Shown here piece after piece: positions 1-6,009 of a stretch of DNA of 13,037 bases; position 1 is the stretch's first letter; each line of letters begins with the position of its first letter. The stretch covers positions 1 through 13,037 of the forward strand of contig WFOZ01000392.1 of assembly GCA_015487825.1 (NCBI GenBank). The letters run 5' to 3'. Made by a program: the position numbers and the translations under genes. Source of the DNA: Planctomycetaceae bacterium (GTDB taxonomy: Bacteria > Planctomycetota > Planctomycetia > Planctomycetales > Planctomycetaceae). The notes under the pieces are model-generated. The model searched no databases and was not told the DNA's origin. It saw nothing but the letters and a program-made list of their open reading frames with translations.

Positions 1-1
1 G

Positions 2-1180
2 GGTTTGACCAAACCCCACGTGAATGTGGGAACAATTGGTCATATTGACCACGGAAAAAGTACCCTGACCGCTGCGTTGGTTATGGTGCAGGCAACAAAA
101 GGGCTCGCAAAAGAGTTGAGCTACGCAGAAATTACCAAGGGTGGTACGGTTCGCGACGACACCAAGACAGTGACAATTGCTGTCAGTCATGTCGAGTACG
201 AATCTGAAACTCGGCACTATGCCCATATCGACTGTCCGGGGCATGCCGATTATGTGAAAAACATGATTACCGGTGCGGCTCAGATGGATGGGGCTATTCT
301 TGTAGTCTCTGCAGCTGATGGGCCGATGCCTCAGACTCGCGAGCATATCCTGCTGGCTCGTCAGGTGAATGTACCTGCGCTGGTTGTCTTTTTGAATAAG
401 TGCGACCTGGTTGATGATGAAGAGTTGCTCGAATTGGTTGAAATGGAAGTTCGAGAGCTTCTCAGTAAGTATGACTTCCCTGGCGATGATATTTCCATCG
501 TTCGTGGGAATGCAAAAGGAGCGTTAGAGAATCCTGCTGACGAAGGTTACGGTAAGTGTATTCAGGATCTGCTTGATGCACTGGATAGTGATATTCCTGA
601 GCCGGCCCGTGAGTCTGACAAGCCGTTTTTGATGTCTGTTGAAGATGTCTTTTCGATTAAGGGTCGCGGTACTGTTGCGACTGGTCGAATTGAACGCGGT
701 GTTATTAATGTCGGCGAGAAGGTTCAGATCGTTGGTTTGAAAGATACTACAGAAACGACTGTTACCGGGGTTGAGATGTTTAATAAAACCCTCGATACCG
801 GGATGGCTGGCGATAATGTTGGTCTGCTTTTGCGTGGTATTGATCAGAAAGAAATTGAACGCGGGCAGTGTCTTGCTGCTCCGGGGTCAATTACGCCTCA
901 CTCTAAGTTTGAGTGCGAAGTTTACGTATTGAGTAAAGAAGAAGGCGGTCGTCATACGCCGTTCTTTAGTGGCTACAGTCCTCAGTTTTACTTTCGTACA
1001 ACTGATGTGACCGGTAGTGCAAAATTGCTTGGCGGTGCAGAAATGTGTATGCCTGGCGATAATGTTGCTCTGGAAGTTACGCTGCAGAAGCCAATTGCAA
1101 TGGACGAAGGTAGTCGATTCGCGATTCGTGAAGGTGGTCGAACTGTTGGTTCAGGGGTTGTGACAAAAATTGTCGAGTAG
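2..1180 (+). CDS. tuf: Elongation factor Tu (5' end cut off by the window)
   Basis: EF-Tu is the GTPase that carries aminoacyl-tRNA to the ribosomal A site. The reading frame is already open at base 2; the TTG at base 5 is not the start, because the sequence opens at [12 protein letters not shown], a motif normally about eight residues inside the protein. Visible GTPase motifs are GHIDHGKST (P-loop, with Ser where most bacterial EF-Tu has Thr), DCPGHADY with the catalytic His, and NKCD. Domains 2 and 3 follow complete, with [36 protein letters not shown] and the C-terminal [15 protein letters not shown]. Switch I is two residues longer than usual and reads KTVTI where RGITI is expected, keeping the key Thr; the G5 motif reads NAK rather than SAL. 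Both look lineage-specific rather than damaging, since the rest is intact. A strong hairpin follows the stop codon. Identity is certain; only the number of missing N-terminal residues is unknown. Confidence 0.97.
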   Translation, partial: GLTKPHVNVGTIGHIDHGKSTLTAALVMVQATKGLAKELSYAEITKGGTVRDDTKTVTIAVSHVEYESETRHYAHIDCPGHADYVKNMITGAAQMDGAILVVSAADGPMPQTREHILLARQVNVPALVVFLNKCDLVDDEELLELVEMEVRELLSKYDFPGDDISIVRGNAKGALENPADEGYGKCIQDLLDALDSDIPEPARESDKPFLMSVEDVFSIKGRGTVATGRIERGVINVGEKVQIVGLKDTTETTVTGVEMFNKTLDTGMAGDNVGLLLRGIDQKEIERGQCLAAPGSITPHSKFECEVYVLSKEEGGRHTPFFSGYSPQFYFRTTDVTGSAKLLGGAEMCMPGDNVALEVTLQKPIAMDEGSRFAIREGGRTVGSGVVTKIVE

Positions 1181-1210
1181 TTTTTCTGCCTTTGTGGCGT
1201 GAAGATAAGT

Positions 1211-1252
1211 GTCGGCCTCGCCCCTCTGTGTTTCGCAGGGGCGAGGTCCGGC
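1211..1252 (+). terminator. Terminator-like hairpin after tuf
   Basis: A perfect 10-bp GC-rich stem pairs 1216-1225 with 1237-1246 around an 11-nt loop, and five more pairs (1211-1215 with 1248-1252, one G-U) extend it past a bulged T at 1247. It lies 30 bases after the tuf stop codon. The following bases (GTTGTTAAG) form only a weak T tract, so it could be a leaky intrinsic terminator or an RNA-stabilising 3' end. No convincing promoter was found between it and rpmG, which favours partial read-through. Confidence 0.55.
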
Positions 1253-1343
1253 GTTGTTAAGTGGCTCGATGGTCTTTTGTTGTTGTTTTTCTTTCGGGCT
1301 TGTTTTTGTGTTGCTGTTGGTTTAGTAGGATTTGGTGGTCGTA

Positions 1344-1499
1344 ATGGCTCGTGAATATGTTTGGCTGGAGTGCACGGAAACTGGAATGCGAAATTATCGC
1401 GTCCAGAAGGAAATGCGTGGTGCGGAACGACTCGAACTGAAAAGATACTGCCCTAAGCTGAGGCGGCACACAATTCATAAAGAATCTCGCAAAAAATAG
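1344..1499 (+). CDS. rpmG: 50S ribosomal protein L33
   Basis: L33 is a small protein of the large ribosomal subunit near the tRNA exit site. The 51-residue frame begins ATG GCT CGT at 1344 and ends in TAG. It matches the L33 pattern throughout: VWLECTETGMRNYRV, RLELKRYCPKLRRHT, then HKESRKK, with the usual length of about 50 residues and a very basic C-terminus. In the zinc-binding form each end carries CxxC; here each pair has kept only its first Cys (C10 in ECTET and C36 in YCPKL), so a four-Cys zinc ribbon cannot form within one chain. The ribosome binding site is weak (AGGA about 13 bases upstream). It sits between the tuf hairpin and trnW, the usual place for rpmG in the rpmG-trnW-secE-nusG group. 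Too short for simple ORF-length filters, but identity is clear. Confidence 0.93.
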   Translation: MAREYVWLECTETGMRNYRVQKEMRGAERLELKRYCPKLRRHTIHKESRKK

Positions 1500-1532
1500 T
1501 CTGCTGCCTATCGGCTCGGGCGTGATTTTATT

Positions 1533-1608
<76 letters not shown>

Positions 1609-1694
1609 ATGAGTCCGGTGAAGAGTGGTCGATTTTCACTCATTTAGTTTGCTTCGCAATATGTAGAAGCGTTGATGGCAAGTTGGTTTCAAGC

Positions 1695-2126
1695 ATGGCA
1701 AAAACAAGATTGGTAGCTGGGCTGTTCTCAGAGATGTTTTCGATAGGGCTTTACAAGCGGAATCAGGGGAAGCAGGTTCGCCAGGTTACGGGAGTTACGG
1801 TCGCAGTCGTTTTTCTTATTGCAGCTTCAACTTTATCGAATAATCTTCCGATAAAGGCGTCTGAGTTGATCAGGCTTGGCCTGCCGATGCTGATTGGTAC
1901 TCTTGGGGTCTGGTTTGCTTACCGGGTTGTTAATTATGCACCTGTGGCTGACTTTTTGATTGCTGTTCAGAGTGAAATGGACAAAGTTTCGTGGCCTTCC
2001 TGGCCTCAGCTCTGGAGGGCGACGGTTGTTGTTCTGGTCACTATGGTCTTTCTGGCGGTTTCTCTGTTTTTGTTTGATATTGTCTGGCAATATATTTTCA
2101 GAGGAGTTGGCTTCCTTAAGATGTGA
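1695..2126 (+). CDS. secE: Preprotein translocase subunit SecE, three-segment form
   Basis: SecE clamps the SecY channel in the inner membrane and is essential for Sec protein export. The frame is open back through the tRNA gene, so the start must be chosen: ATG 1695 (MAKTRLV) gives 143 residues; ATG 1734 ([12 protein letters not shown]) is the alternative. Neither has a strong ribosome binding site. Hydrophobic segments lie at about residues 32-48, 62-80 and 109-131, so this is the long three-segment type as in E. coli rather than the short single-segment type of many Gram-positives. The family-defining part is the amphipathic helix and hinge at residues 84-105, with [17 protein letters not shown] just before the last membrane segment. 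Its place immediately upstream of nusG supports the call. Family identity is firm; the exact start is moderate. Confidence 0.93.
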   Translation: MAKTRLVAGLFSEMFSIGLYKRNQGKQVRQVTGVTVAVVFLIAASTLSNNLPIKASELIRLGLPMLIGTLGVWFAYRVVNYAPVADFLIAVQSEMDKVSWPSWPQLWRATVVVLVTMVFLAVSLFLFDIVWQYIFRGVGFLKM

Positions 2127-2229
2127 GCAGCAAGAGGCGTTGGACTGAAGATTTTCTGCGGAGTTTCTCTGTTTTGAGTTCTTTGGTCCGTCAGCTTGGG
2201 ATCTTTTTCGTACTGTTGTCCTGTGTGGC

Positions 2230-2258
2230 TTGAAATTCGGTCCAAGTCGGCACATAAT
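2230..2258 (+). promoter_or_regulatory. Candidate sigma-70-type promoter for nusG
   Basis: TTGAAA (2230-2235) and CATAAT (2253-2258) are separated by 17 bases. Each hexamer matches the consensus at five of six positions and the spacing is ideal. Transcription would start near 2265, leaving a leader of about 110 bases before the nusG start codon. This is the best promoter match I found in any spacer of the window; it is sequence-based only. Confidence 0.55.
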
Positions 2259-2288
2259 CTCCGCTTCTTTATTGTACGGCTCCGATTT

Positions 2289-2312
2289 GCCAGTCAGAAG
2301 TGTGTGATTGGC
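2289..2312 (+). promoter_or_regulatory. First leader hairpin upstream of nusG
   Basis: GCCAGTCA (2289-2296) pairs with TGATTGGC (2305-2312) in an 8-bp stem with one G-U pair and an 8-nt loop. It lies 4 bases before the terminator-like hairpin. The GCCT at 2311-2314 overlaps its 3' arm and could instead pair with AGGC at 2318-2321, the 5' arm of the next hairpin, so the two folds may be linked. Confidence 0.4.
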
Positions 2313-2316
2313 CTCT

Positions 2317-2342
2317 CAGGCGGGGTTGTTTGCCTGTTTTTT
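2317..2342 (+). terminator. Attenuator-like hairpin with T6 in the nusG leader
   Basis: CAGGC (2317-2321) pairs with GCCTG (2332-2336); up to three G-U pairs can extend the stem inward, and TTTTTT (2337-2342) follows directly. This is the shape of an intrinsic terminator, with a short stem. It lies 34 bases before the nusG start and after the candidate promoter at 2230-2258, so it could end secE transcripts and also attenuate transcripts starting at the nusG promoter. Confidence 0.45.
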
Positions 2343-2376
2343 GTATATTTTTAGTTCTGTTTAAGCAGGGCTTGTT

Positions 2377-2988
<612 letters not shown>

Positions 2989-3076
2989 CCTGGCTGGGTT
3001 GCTGTGGCGGTTTTTGTTTTACTGATGAGTTGAATTAAGAACAGGGTTGCTTCAGGCTGCCTTTGGATAAGAAAAA

Positions 3077-3502
3077 ATGGCGAAACAGGTAACAGGTGAA
3101 ATTAAAGTGCAGGTGCCCGGCGGTCAGGCAACCCCGGCTCCGCCGGTTGGTACCGCGCTTGGTCCGCATGGTGTCAATATCGGGCAGTTCGTTCAGCAGT
3201 TTAATGATCGTACAAAAGATATGCCCGGGATGACACTTCCGGTTGTGATTACTATTTACGATGATCGGTCGTTCGACTTTATTATCAAGTCTCCACCGGC
3301 TGCTGTGTTGCTTAAGAATGCTGCCCAGATTGCCAAGGGGGCCGGAAATCCGAAGGCGGATAAAGTTGGGTCGGTCACTAAAGAGCAAGTGCTGGAAATT
3401 GCCAAGACAAAGATGGAGGATCTGAATGCCTCTTGTCTTCAGCAGGCGTCAAAAATGATCGAAGGGACTGCCCGGAGCATGGGAGTTGAGGTTGTTGATT
3501 GA
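3077..3502 (+). CDS. rplK: 50S ribosomal protein L11
   Basis: L11 binds 23S rRNA in the GTPase-associated region and, with L10/L12, forms the factor-binding stalk base; it is also needed for RelA activation and is the site of thiopeptide action. The 141-residue product matches the family length. The N-terminal domain (about 1-70) carries the proline-rich [19 protein letters not shown] and [13 protein letters not shown]. The C-terminal rRNA-binding domain (about 75-141) carries [29 protein letters not shown] and the final [11 protein letters not shown] 3077 is the natural start ([16 protein letters not shown]). The 88-base spacer from nusG is T-rich and shows no clear promoter or terminator; an L1 binding site could be there but I could not identify one. 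Confidence 0.98.
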   Translation: MAKQVTGEIKVQVPGGQATPAPPVGTALGPHGVNIGQFVQQFNDRTKDMPGMTLPVVITIYDDRSFDFIIKSPPAAVLLKNAAQIAKGAGNPKADKVGSVTKEQVLEIAKTKMEDLNASCLQQASKMIEGTARSMGVEVVD

Positions 3503-3578
3503 GGTGGGTGGCGATTTTCTTACTGTTTTTGAAGAAGTTGCATTGCATATAGTCTTTGTTGGTTAGCAGGTGTTTGAA

Positions 3579-4283
3579 ATGGTGGCGAAGTCAAAGCGGA
3601 TGAATGAACTGCGGGAAAAAGTGAAGGCACTCGGTGCTGTGGATCTTGCCACGGCTGTGCATGAGCTGAAAACTGCTGATCAGTCTCTTTCAGGAGGTGG
3701 GAAGCCTTGCAAGTTTGATCAGACAGTAGAGCTTGCGATTCGTCTGGGAATTGATCCCCGGCAGGCTGATCAGCTTGTGCGTGGTTCAATTATTCTCCCG
3801 CATGGTATTGGAAAGGCACAGCGAGTTATTGTTTTTGCAAAAGGCGAGAATGCCAAGCTGGCTCAGGAAGCTGGTGCGGATGAGGTTGGCGATAAGGAGC
3901 TTGCAGATAAAATTAAGGGCGGCTGGCTCGATTTTGATGTGGCGATTGCCTCTCCGGATATGATGGGTGTGGTCGGGCCTCTTGGTCGGGTTCTTGGACC
4001 GCGTGGCCTGATGCCTTCTCCCAGGGCGGGGACTGTTACGCAGGATGTGGCTGCGGCAGTTAAAGAGTATAAAGCTGGTAAAGTTGAGTTTCGCAATGAT
4101 TCCAGTGGGAATGTTCACTGTGTTGTCGGGAAGCTTTCCTTCGATGAGCAAAGTCTGATTGATAATATAGATGCGGTTTTGAAGTTGATTAACTCACTCA
4201 AGCCGGCTGCCCAGAAGGGTGTCTATGTGAGGAATATTGCGCTTTCTTCGACGATGGGGCCGGGGATTATTATTGCAGTTTAA
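3579..4283 (+). CDS. rplA: 50S ribosomal protein L1
   Basis: L1 forms the mobile L1 stalk of the 50S subunit, helps release deacylated tRNA from the E site, and in many bacteria represses translation of its own rplKA mRNA. The start is ATG 3579 ([15 protein letters not shown]): this matches the usual L1 N-terminus, and AGCAGG at 3565-3570 is 8 bases upstream. A GTG at 3570 overlaps that site and is unlikely. The product has 234 residues, the standard length. Domain I is split around domain II; the signature segment is [20 protein letters not shown] followed by GTVTQDV, and the end carries [18 protein letters not shown] and [17 protein letters not shown]. It follows rplK by 76 bases, without visible signals between them, as expected for one transcript. 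Confidence 0.98.
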   Translation: MVAKSKRMNELREKVKALGAVDLATAVHELKTADQSLSGGGKPCKFDQTVELAIRLGIDPRQADQLVRGSIILPHGIGKAQRVIVFAKGENAKLAQEAGADEVGDKELADKIKGGWLDFDVAIASPDMMGVVGPLGRVLGPRGLMPSPRAGTVTQDVAAAVKEYKAGKVEFRNDSSGNVHCVVGKLSFDEQSLIDNIDAVLKLINSLKPAAQKGVYVRNIALSSTMGPGIIIAV

Positions 4284-4389
4284 TATTGATTTTGTTTTGA
4301 GGTGTGGAAGAGATCAGCGGGACGACCGCATTTTTATAGTGTCTGTTTTTGCGTGAGCCGATGGCCTCGCTGCCGATTAAGGGTGGATC
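4284..4389 (+). promoter_or_regulatory. Possible structured leader of rplJ
   Basis: The 106 bases between rplA and rplJ hold two small folds. A 4-bp stem GCGG (4317-4320)/CCGC (4326-4329) is followed by ATTTTT, and a bulged stem spans 4351-4370 (GCGTGAGCC against GGCCTCGC). In many bacteria the L10-L12 complex binds a kink-turn structure in the rplJ leader to repress translation. The position fits, but I cannot show a kink-turn, and the first hairpin is too short to call a terminator. The TATAGT at 4335 has no matching -35 box. The ribosome binding site GGGTGGA is at 4381-4387. Confidence 0.3.
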
Positions 4390-4905
4390 ATGAGTAGAGT
4401 AGTCAAGGAGATGATTCTCAAAGAGATTGAGAATCGTCTGGATGGGAATCGGGATTTGCTTGTGATTGATTCGTCCCGGTTGGATGCGGTGACGGACAAT
4501 ACGTTCCGAATGGCGATGCAGGAAAAGGGAATTCATCTGCTGTCTGTGAAAAACAGCCTGGCCCTCAGGGTGCTTGGTGGCGGTTGCGATCAGTTGCAGC
4601 AGATTTTTAATGGTCCTTCTACTTTGGCTTGGGGAGGAGAGGATGTTGTTGCTCTTTCCAAGGAGATTTCCAAGCAGGCCAAGGAGTTAGAGCTTCTTGA
4701 GATTAAAGGCGGAACAGTTGAGGGGCAGGCTCTCGACTCTGCTGGTGTTGAAAAGCTCTCGAAGAGTCCCGGTCGGATGGAATTGATTTCGATGATTTCG
4801 GGTCAAATTCTGAGTCCGGGGGCCCAGTTGGCCGGGGCGTTGCTTGGGCCTGCCGGCGTGCTGGCTGGTTGCGTGGCATCAATTGCTGATAAGGAAGAAG
4901 AGTAA
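4390..4905 (+). CDS. rplJ: 50S ribosomal protein L10
   Basis: L10 anchors L7/L12 dimers to the ribosome and binds the L11 region of 23S rRNA. The product has 171 residues (E. coli about 165). The globular N-terminal domain (about 1-130) begins [17 protein letters not shown] and includes [28 protein letters not shown] and the [15 protein letters not shown] segment typical of L10. The C-terminal helix (about 130-171), ending in an acidic tail, is the expected docking site for L12 dimers; how many dimers it holds cannot be read from sequence alone. ATG 4390 has GGGTGGA 2 bases before it, somewhat close, and no better in-frame start is seen. It is followed, within 30 bases, by a strong hairpin with T5 before rplL, which may set the L10:L12 ratio. 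Confidence 0.96.
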   Translation: MSRVVKEMILKEIENRLDGNRDLLVIDSSRLDAVTDNTFRMAMQEKGIHLLSVKNSLALRVLGGGCDQLQQIFNGPSTLAWGGEDVVALSKEISKQAKELELLEIKGGTVEGQALDSAGVEKLSKSPGRMELISMISGQILSPGAQLAGALLGPAGVLAGCVASIADKEEE

Positions 4906-4910
4906 AATGT

Positions 4911-4937
4911 GTTGAGGTTTGAAAGCCTCAGCTTTTT
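4911..4937 (+). terminator. Intrinsic terminator or attenuator between rplJ and rplL
   Basis: Bases 4911-4919 (GTTGAGGTT) pair with 4924-4932 (AGCCTCAGC) in a 9-bp stem with a TGAA loop, including two G-U pairs, and TTTTT (4933-4937) follows immediately. It starts 5 bases after the rplJ stop codon. This is the most canonical intrinsic terminator shape in the window. Since rplJ and rplL are normally co-transcribed, it probably acts as a partial terminator or an RNA-processing or stability element rather than a full stop. Confidence 0.6.
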
Positions 4938-4940
4938 ATG

Positions 4941-4968
4941 TTGTGAACTAAAACATTCAGGTTACAGT
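4941..4968 (+). promoter_or_regulatory. Possible promoter for rplL
   Basis: TTGTGA (4941-4946) and TACAGT (4963-4968) are 16 bases apart, each matching four of six consensus positions. It lies between the hairpin-T5 element and the rplL ribosome binding site, leaving a leader of about 20 bases. The match is modest and could be chance in this A/T-rich spacer; its position just after a terminator-like element is what makes it worth recording. Confidence 0.28.
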
Positions 4969-4995
4969 TTTTATTTGATTTGAGAGGGAAACGTA

Positions 4996-5406
4996 ATGGC
5001 GACCGCAGAAGCAACAACGGAATTTGATGATAGCACAAAAGCACTCGGTGATCAGATTGTCGGTCTGACACTGCTGCAGGCCAAGAGCCTGGCAGATTAT
5101 CTGAAAGAAGTGCACGGTATTGAGCCAGCCAGCGGCGGTGCTGTCGTTATGGCCGGGCCTGCAGGCGATGATGGTGGCGGGGCTGCTGCCGAGCAGACCG
5201 AATTTGACGTCATCCTGACAGGCTTTGGCGATCAGAAGATCAGCGTAATTAAAGCTGTTCGAGCCATTACAGCTCTCGGATTGAAAGAAGCCAAGGAATT
5301 GGTTGAAAGTGCACCGAAAGCTCTTAAAGAAGGCCTTTCCAAAGAAGATGCCGAAAAGCTCGTGGCAGATGTCGAAGCCGCTGGTGGTTCTGCAGAGATC
5401 AAGTAG
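4996..5406 (+). CDS. rplL: 50S ribosomal protein L7/L12
   Basis: L7/L12 forms the flexible stalk that recruits EF-Tu, EF-G, IF2 and release factors and stimulates their GTPase activity; it is the only ribosomal protein present in several copies. ATG 4996 follows GAGAGGG by 8 bases. The product has 136 residues (E. coli 121). The N-terminal dimerisation helices lie at about 16-45 ([20 protein letters not shown]), preceded by an extra acidic stretch of about 15 residues. The Ala/Gly-rich hinge covers about 47-66 and the C-terminal factor-binding domain 67-136, with [38 protein letters not shown] and [20 protein letters not shown]. The hinge is rich in Gly and Asp and the domain is otherwise very close to the family pattern. 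It lies 90 bases after rplJ, behind a terminator-like hairpin. Confidence 0.98.
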   Translation: MATAEATTEFDDSTKALGDQIVGLTLLQAKSLADYLKEVHGIEPASGGAVVMAGPAGDDGGGAAAEQTEFDVILTGFGDQKISVIKAVRAITALGLKEAKELVESAPKALKEGLSKEDAEKLVADVEAAGGSAEIK

Positions 5407-5423
5407 TTGCAGTAGCAGCCAAG

Positions 5424-5474
5424 GGGTTTGGGACGGCAAAGGAGTCTTTTCTTTTGCTGACTAAACCCTGTTTT
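5424..5474 (+). terminator. Attenuator-like two-part hairpin after rplL
   Basis: The outer stem pairs 5424-5431 (GGGTTTGG) with 5461-5468 (CTAAACCC), eight pairs including one G-U. A small internal loop (4 bases against 3) separates it from the inner 7-bp stem 5436-5442 (GCAAAGG) with 5451-5457 (CTTTTGC) around an 8-nt loop. TGTTTT follows. The element starts 18 bases after the rplL stop codon. Its position matches the E. coli rplL-rpoB attenuator, which lowers polymerase subunit output relative to ribosomal proteins. The interrupted stem also resembles an RNA-processing hairpin; the two cannot be told apart here. Confidence 0.45.
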
Positions 5475-5528
5475 GGTTCATTCTTTTCCTTGCCAGGTGT
5501 TGCGCAAAGGAGGAGTTTGGGATCTCGG

Positions 5529-5556
5529 TTGCTATTTTGCAGAGATTCGCTAACAT
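5529..5556 (+). promoter_or_regulatory. Weak candidate promoter upstream of rpoB
   Basis: TTGCTA (5529-5534) and TAACAT (5551-5556) are 16 bases apart, four of six matches each. It follows the attenuator-like hairpin and would give a leader of about 445 bases. Other partial matches occur in the spacer, for example TAGACT at 5818 with a poor -35 at 19 bases, so this one may be chance. Confidence 0.22.
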
Positions 5557-6009
5557 GTTTCGCGTATCTACGTTGGTTGTTGACTGCTGGTCGAGCTTTT
5601 GGGGCTGCTTTGAGTGATTCTTACAGGTGTTGCGTTTCTTTTTGAGGGTGGGAGGCTTTCCTATTCTCTGACTGGTTGCGCATTGCAGGATGGCATTCGG
5701 GTTGGGAGATTGTGTGTTTTCTGAATCGCCTGTTTCATTTTTGCTGTTAAATCGCGTTCGGCGCCCCCGGTCTCGCTATGCACTGCTTGATATTGCCCCT
5801 TCGTTTCCCCTCTCGGGTAGACTATTCATTCGGCGTTGTTGATCGGTGTCCAGTGTCGCAAGTAGTACTTGTTTCAGATACGTTTTTTGTGTTTTACAGG
5901 TAAAATAACGCAATGGCGCGGGTGGTTTTGAATCCAGCTTGAATCGCCAGTGCTTAAAGGTTTCCTGAATTTCTATTGCTGTGTCGGTCTTTGAGGGAGA
6001 GAGAATCAT

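Larger units (their letters stand above)
5407..6009 (+). other. 603-base rplL-rpoB spacer without a recognised gene
   Basis: No convincing gene is seen here on either strand. The longest frame (5454-5645, TTG start, 63 codons) lacks a usable ribosome binding site and looks like no family I know; it is treated as chance. The spacer is G+T-rich on this strand. It contains a long hairpin just after rplL (5424-5468), one weak promoter match (5529-5556), and the purine-rich ribosome binding site GAGGGAGAG before rpoB. In E. coli the same gap, about half as long, holds an attenuator and an RNase III site; a similar role is inferred. Confidence 0.6.

Noticed and set aside
1833..2255. Long reverse-strand frames over secE, rpoB and rpoC, the largest about 200 codons (7150-7770)
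   Set aside because: They mirror well-conserved genes on the + strand, lack recognisable domains and ribosome binding sites, and are shadows of codon bias.
3570..3578. GTG at 3570 as the rplA start
   Set aside because: It overlaps the AGCAGG ribosome binding site; ATG 3579 has correct spacing and gives the standard L1 N-terminus.
4317..4335. GCGG/CCGC hairpin plus T5 before rplJ as an intrinsic terminator
   Set aside because: A 4-bp stem is too short to be convincing; kept only as part of a possible rplJ leader.
5494..5634. Direct repeat CAGGTGTTGCG at 5494-5504 and 5624-5634
   Set aside because: Only two 11-base copies 130 bases apart in a low-complexity G+T-rich spacer, with no flanking target duplication or further copies; probably chance.
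5454..5645. Open frame of 63 codons in the rplL-rpoB spacer
   Set aside because: TTG start without a ribosome binding site, composition like the surrounding non-coding G+T-rich DNA, no recognisable motif; most likely chance.
5901..5906. TAAAAT as a -10 box for rpoB
   Set aside because: No -35 match at 15-19 bases upstream and no extended -10 TG.
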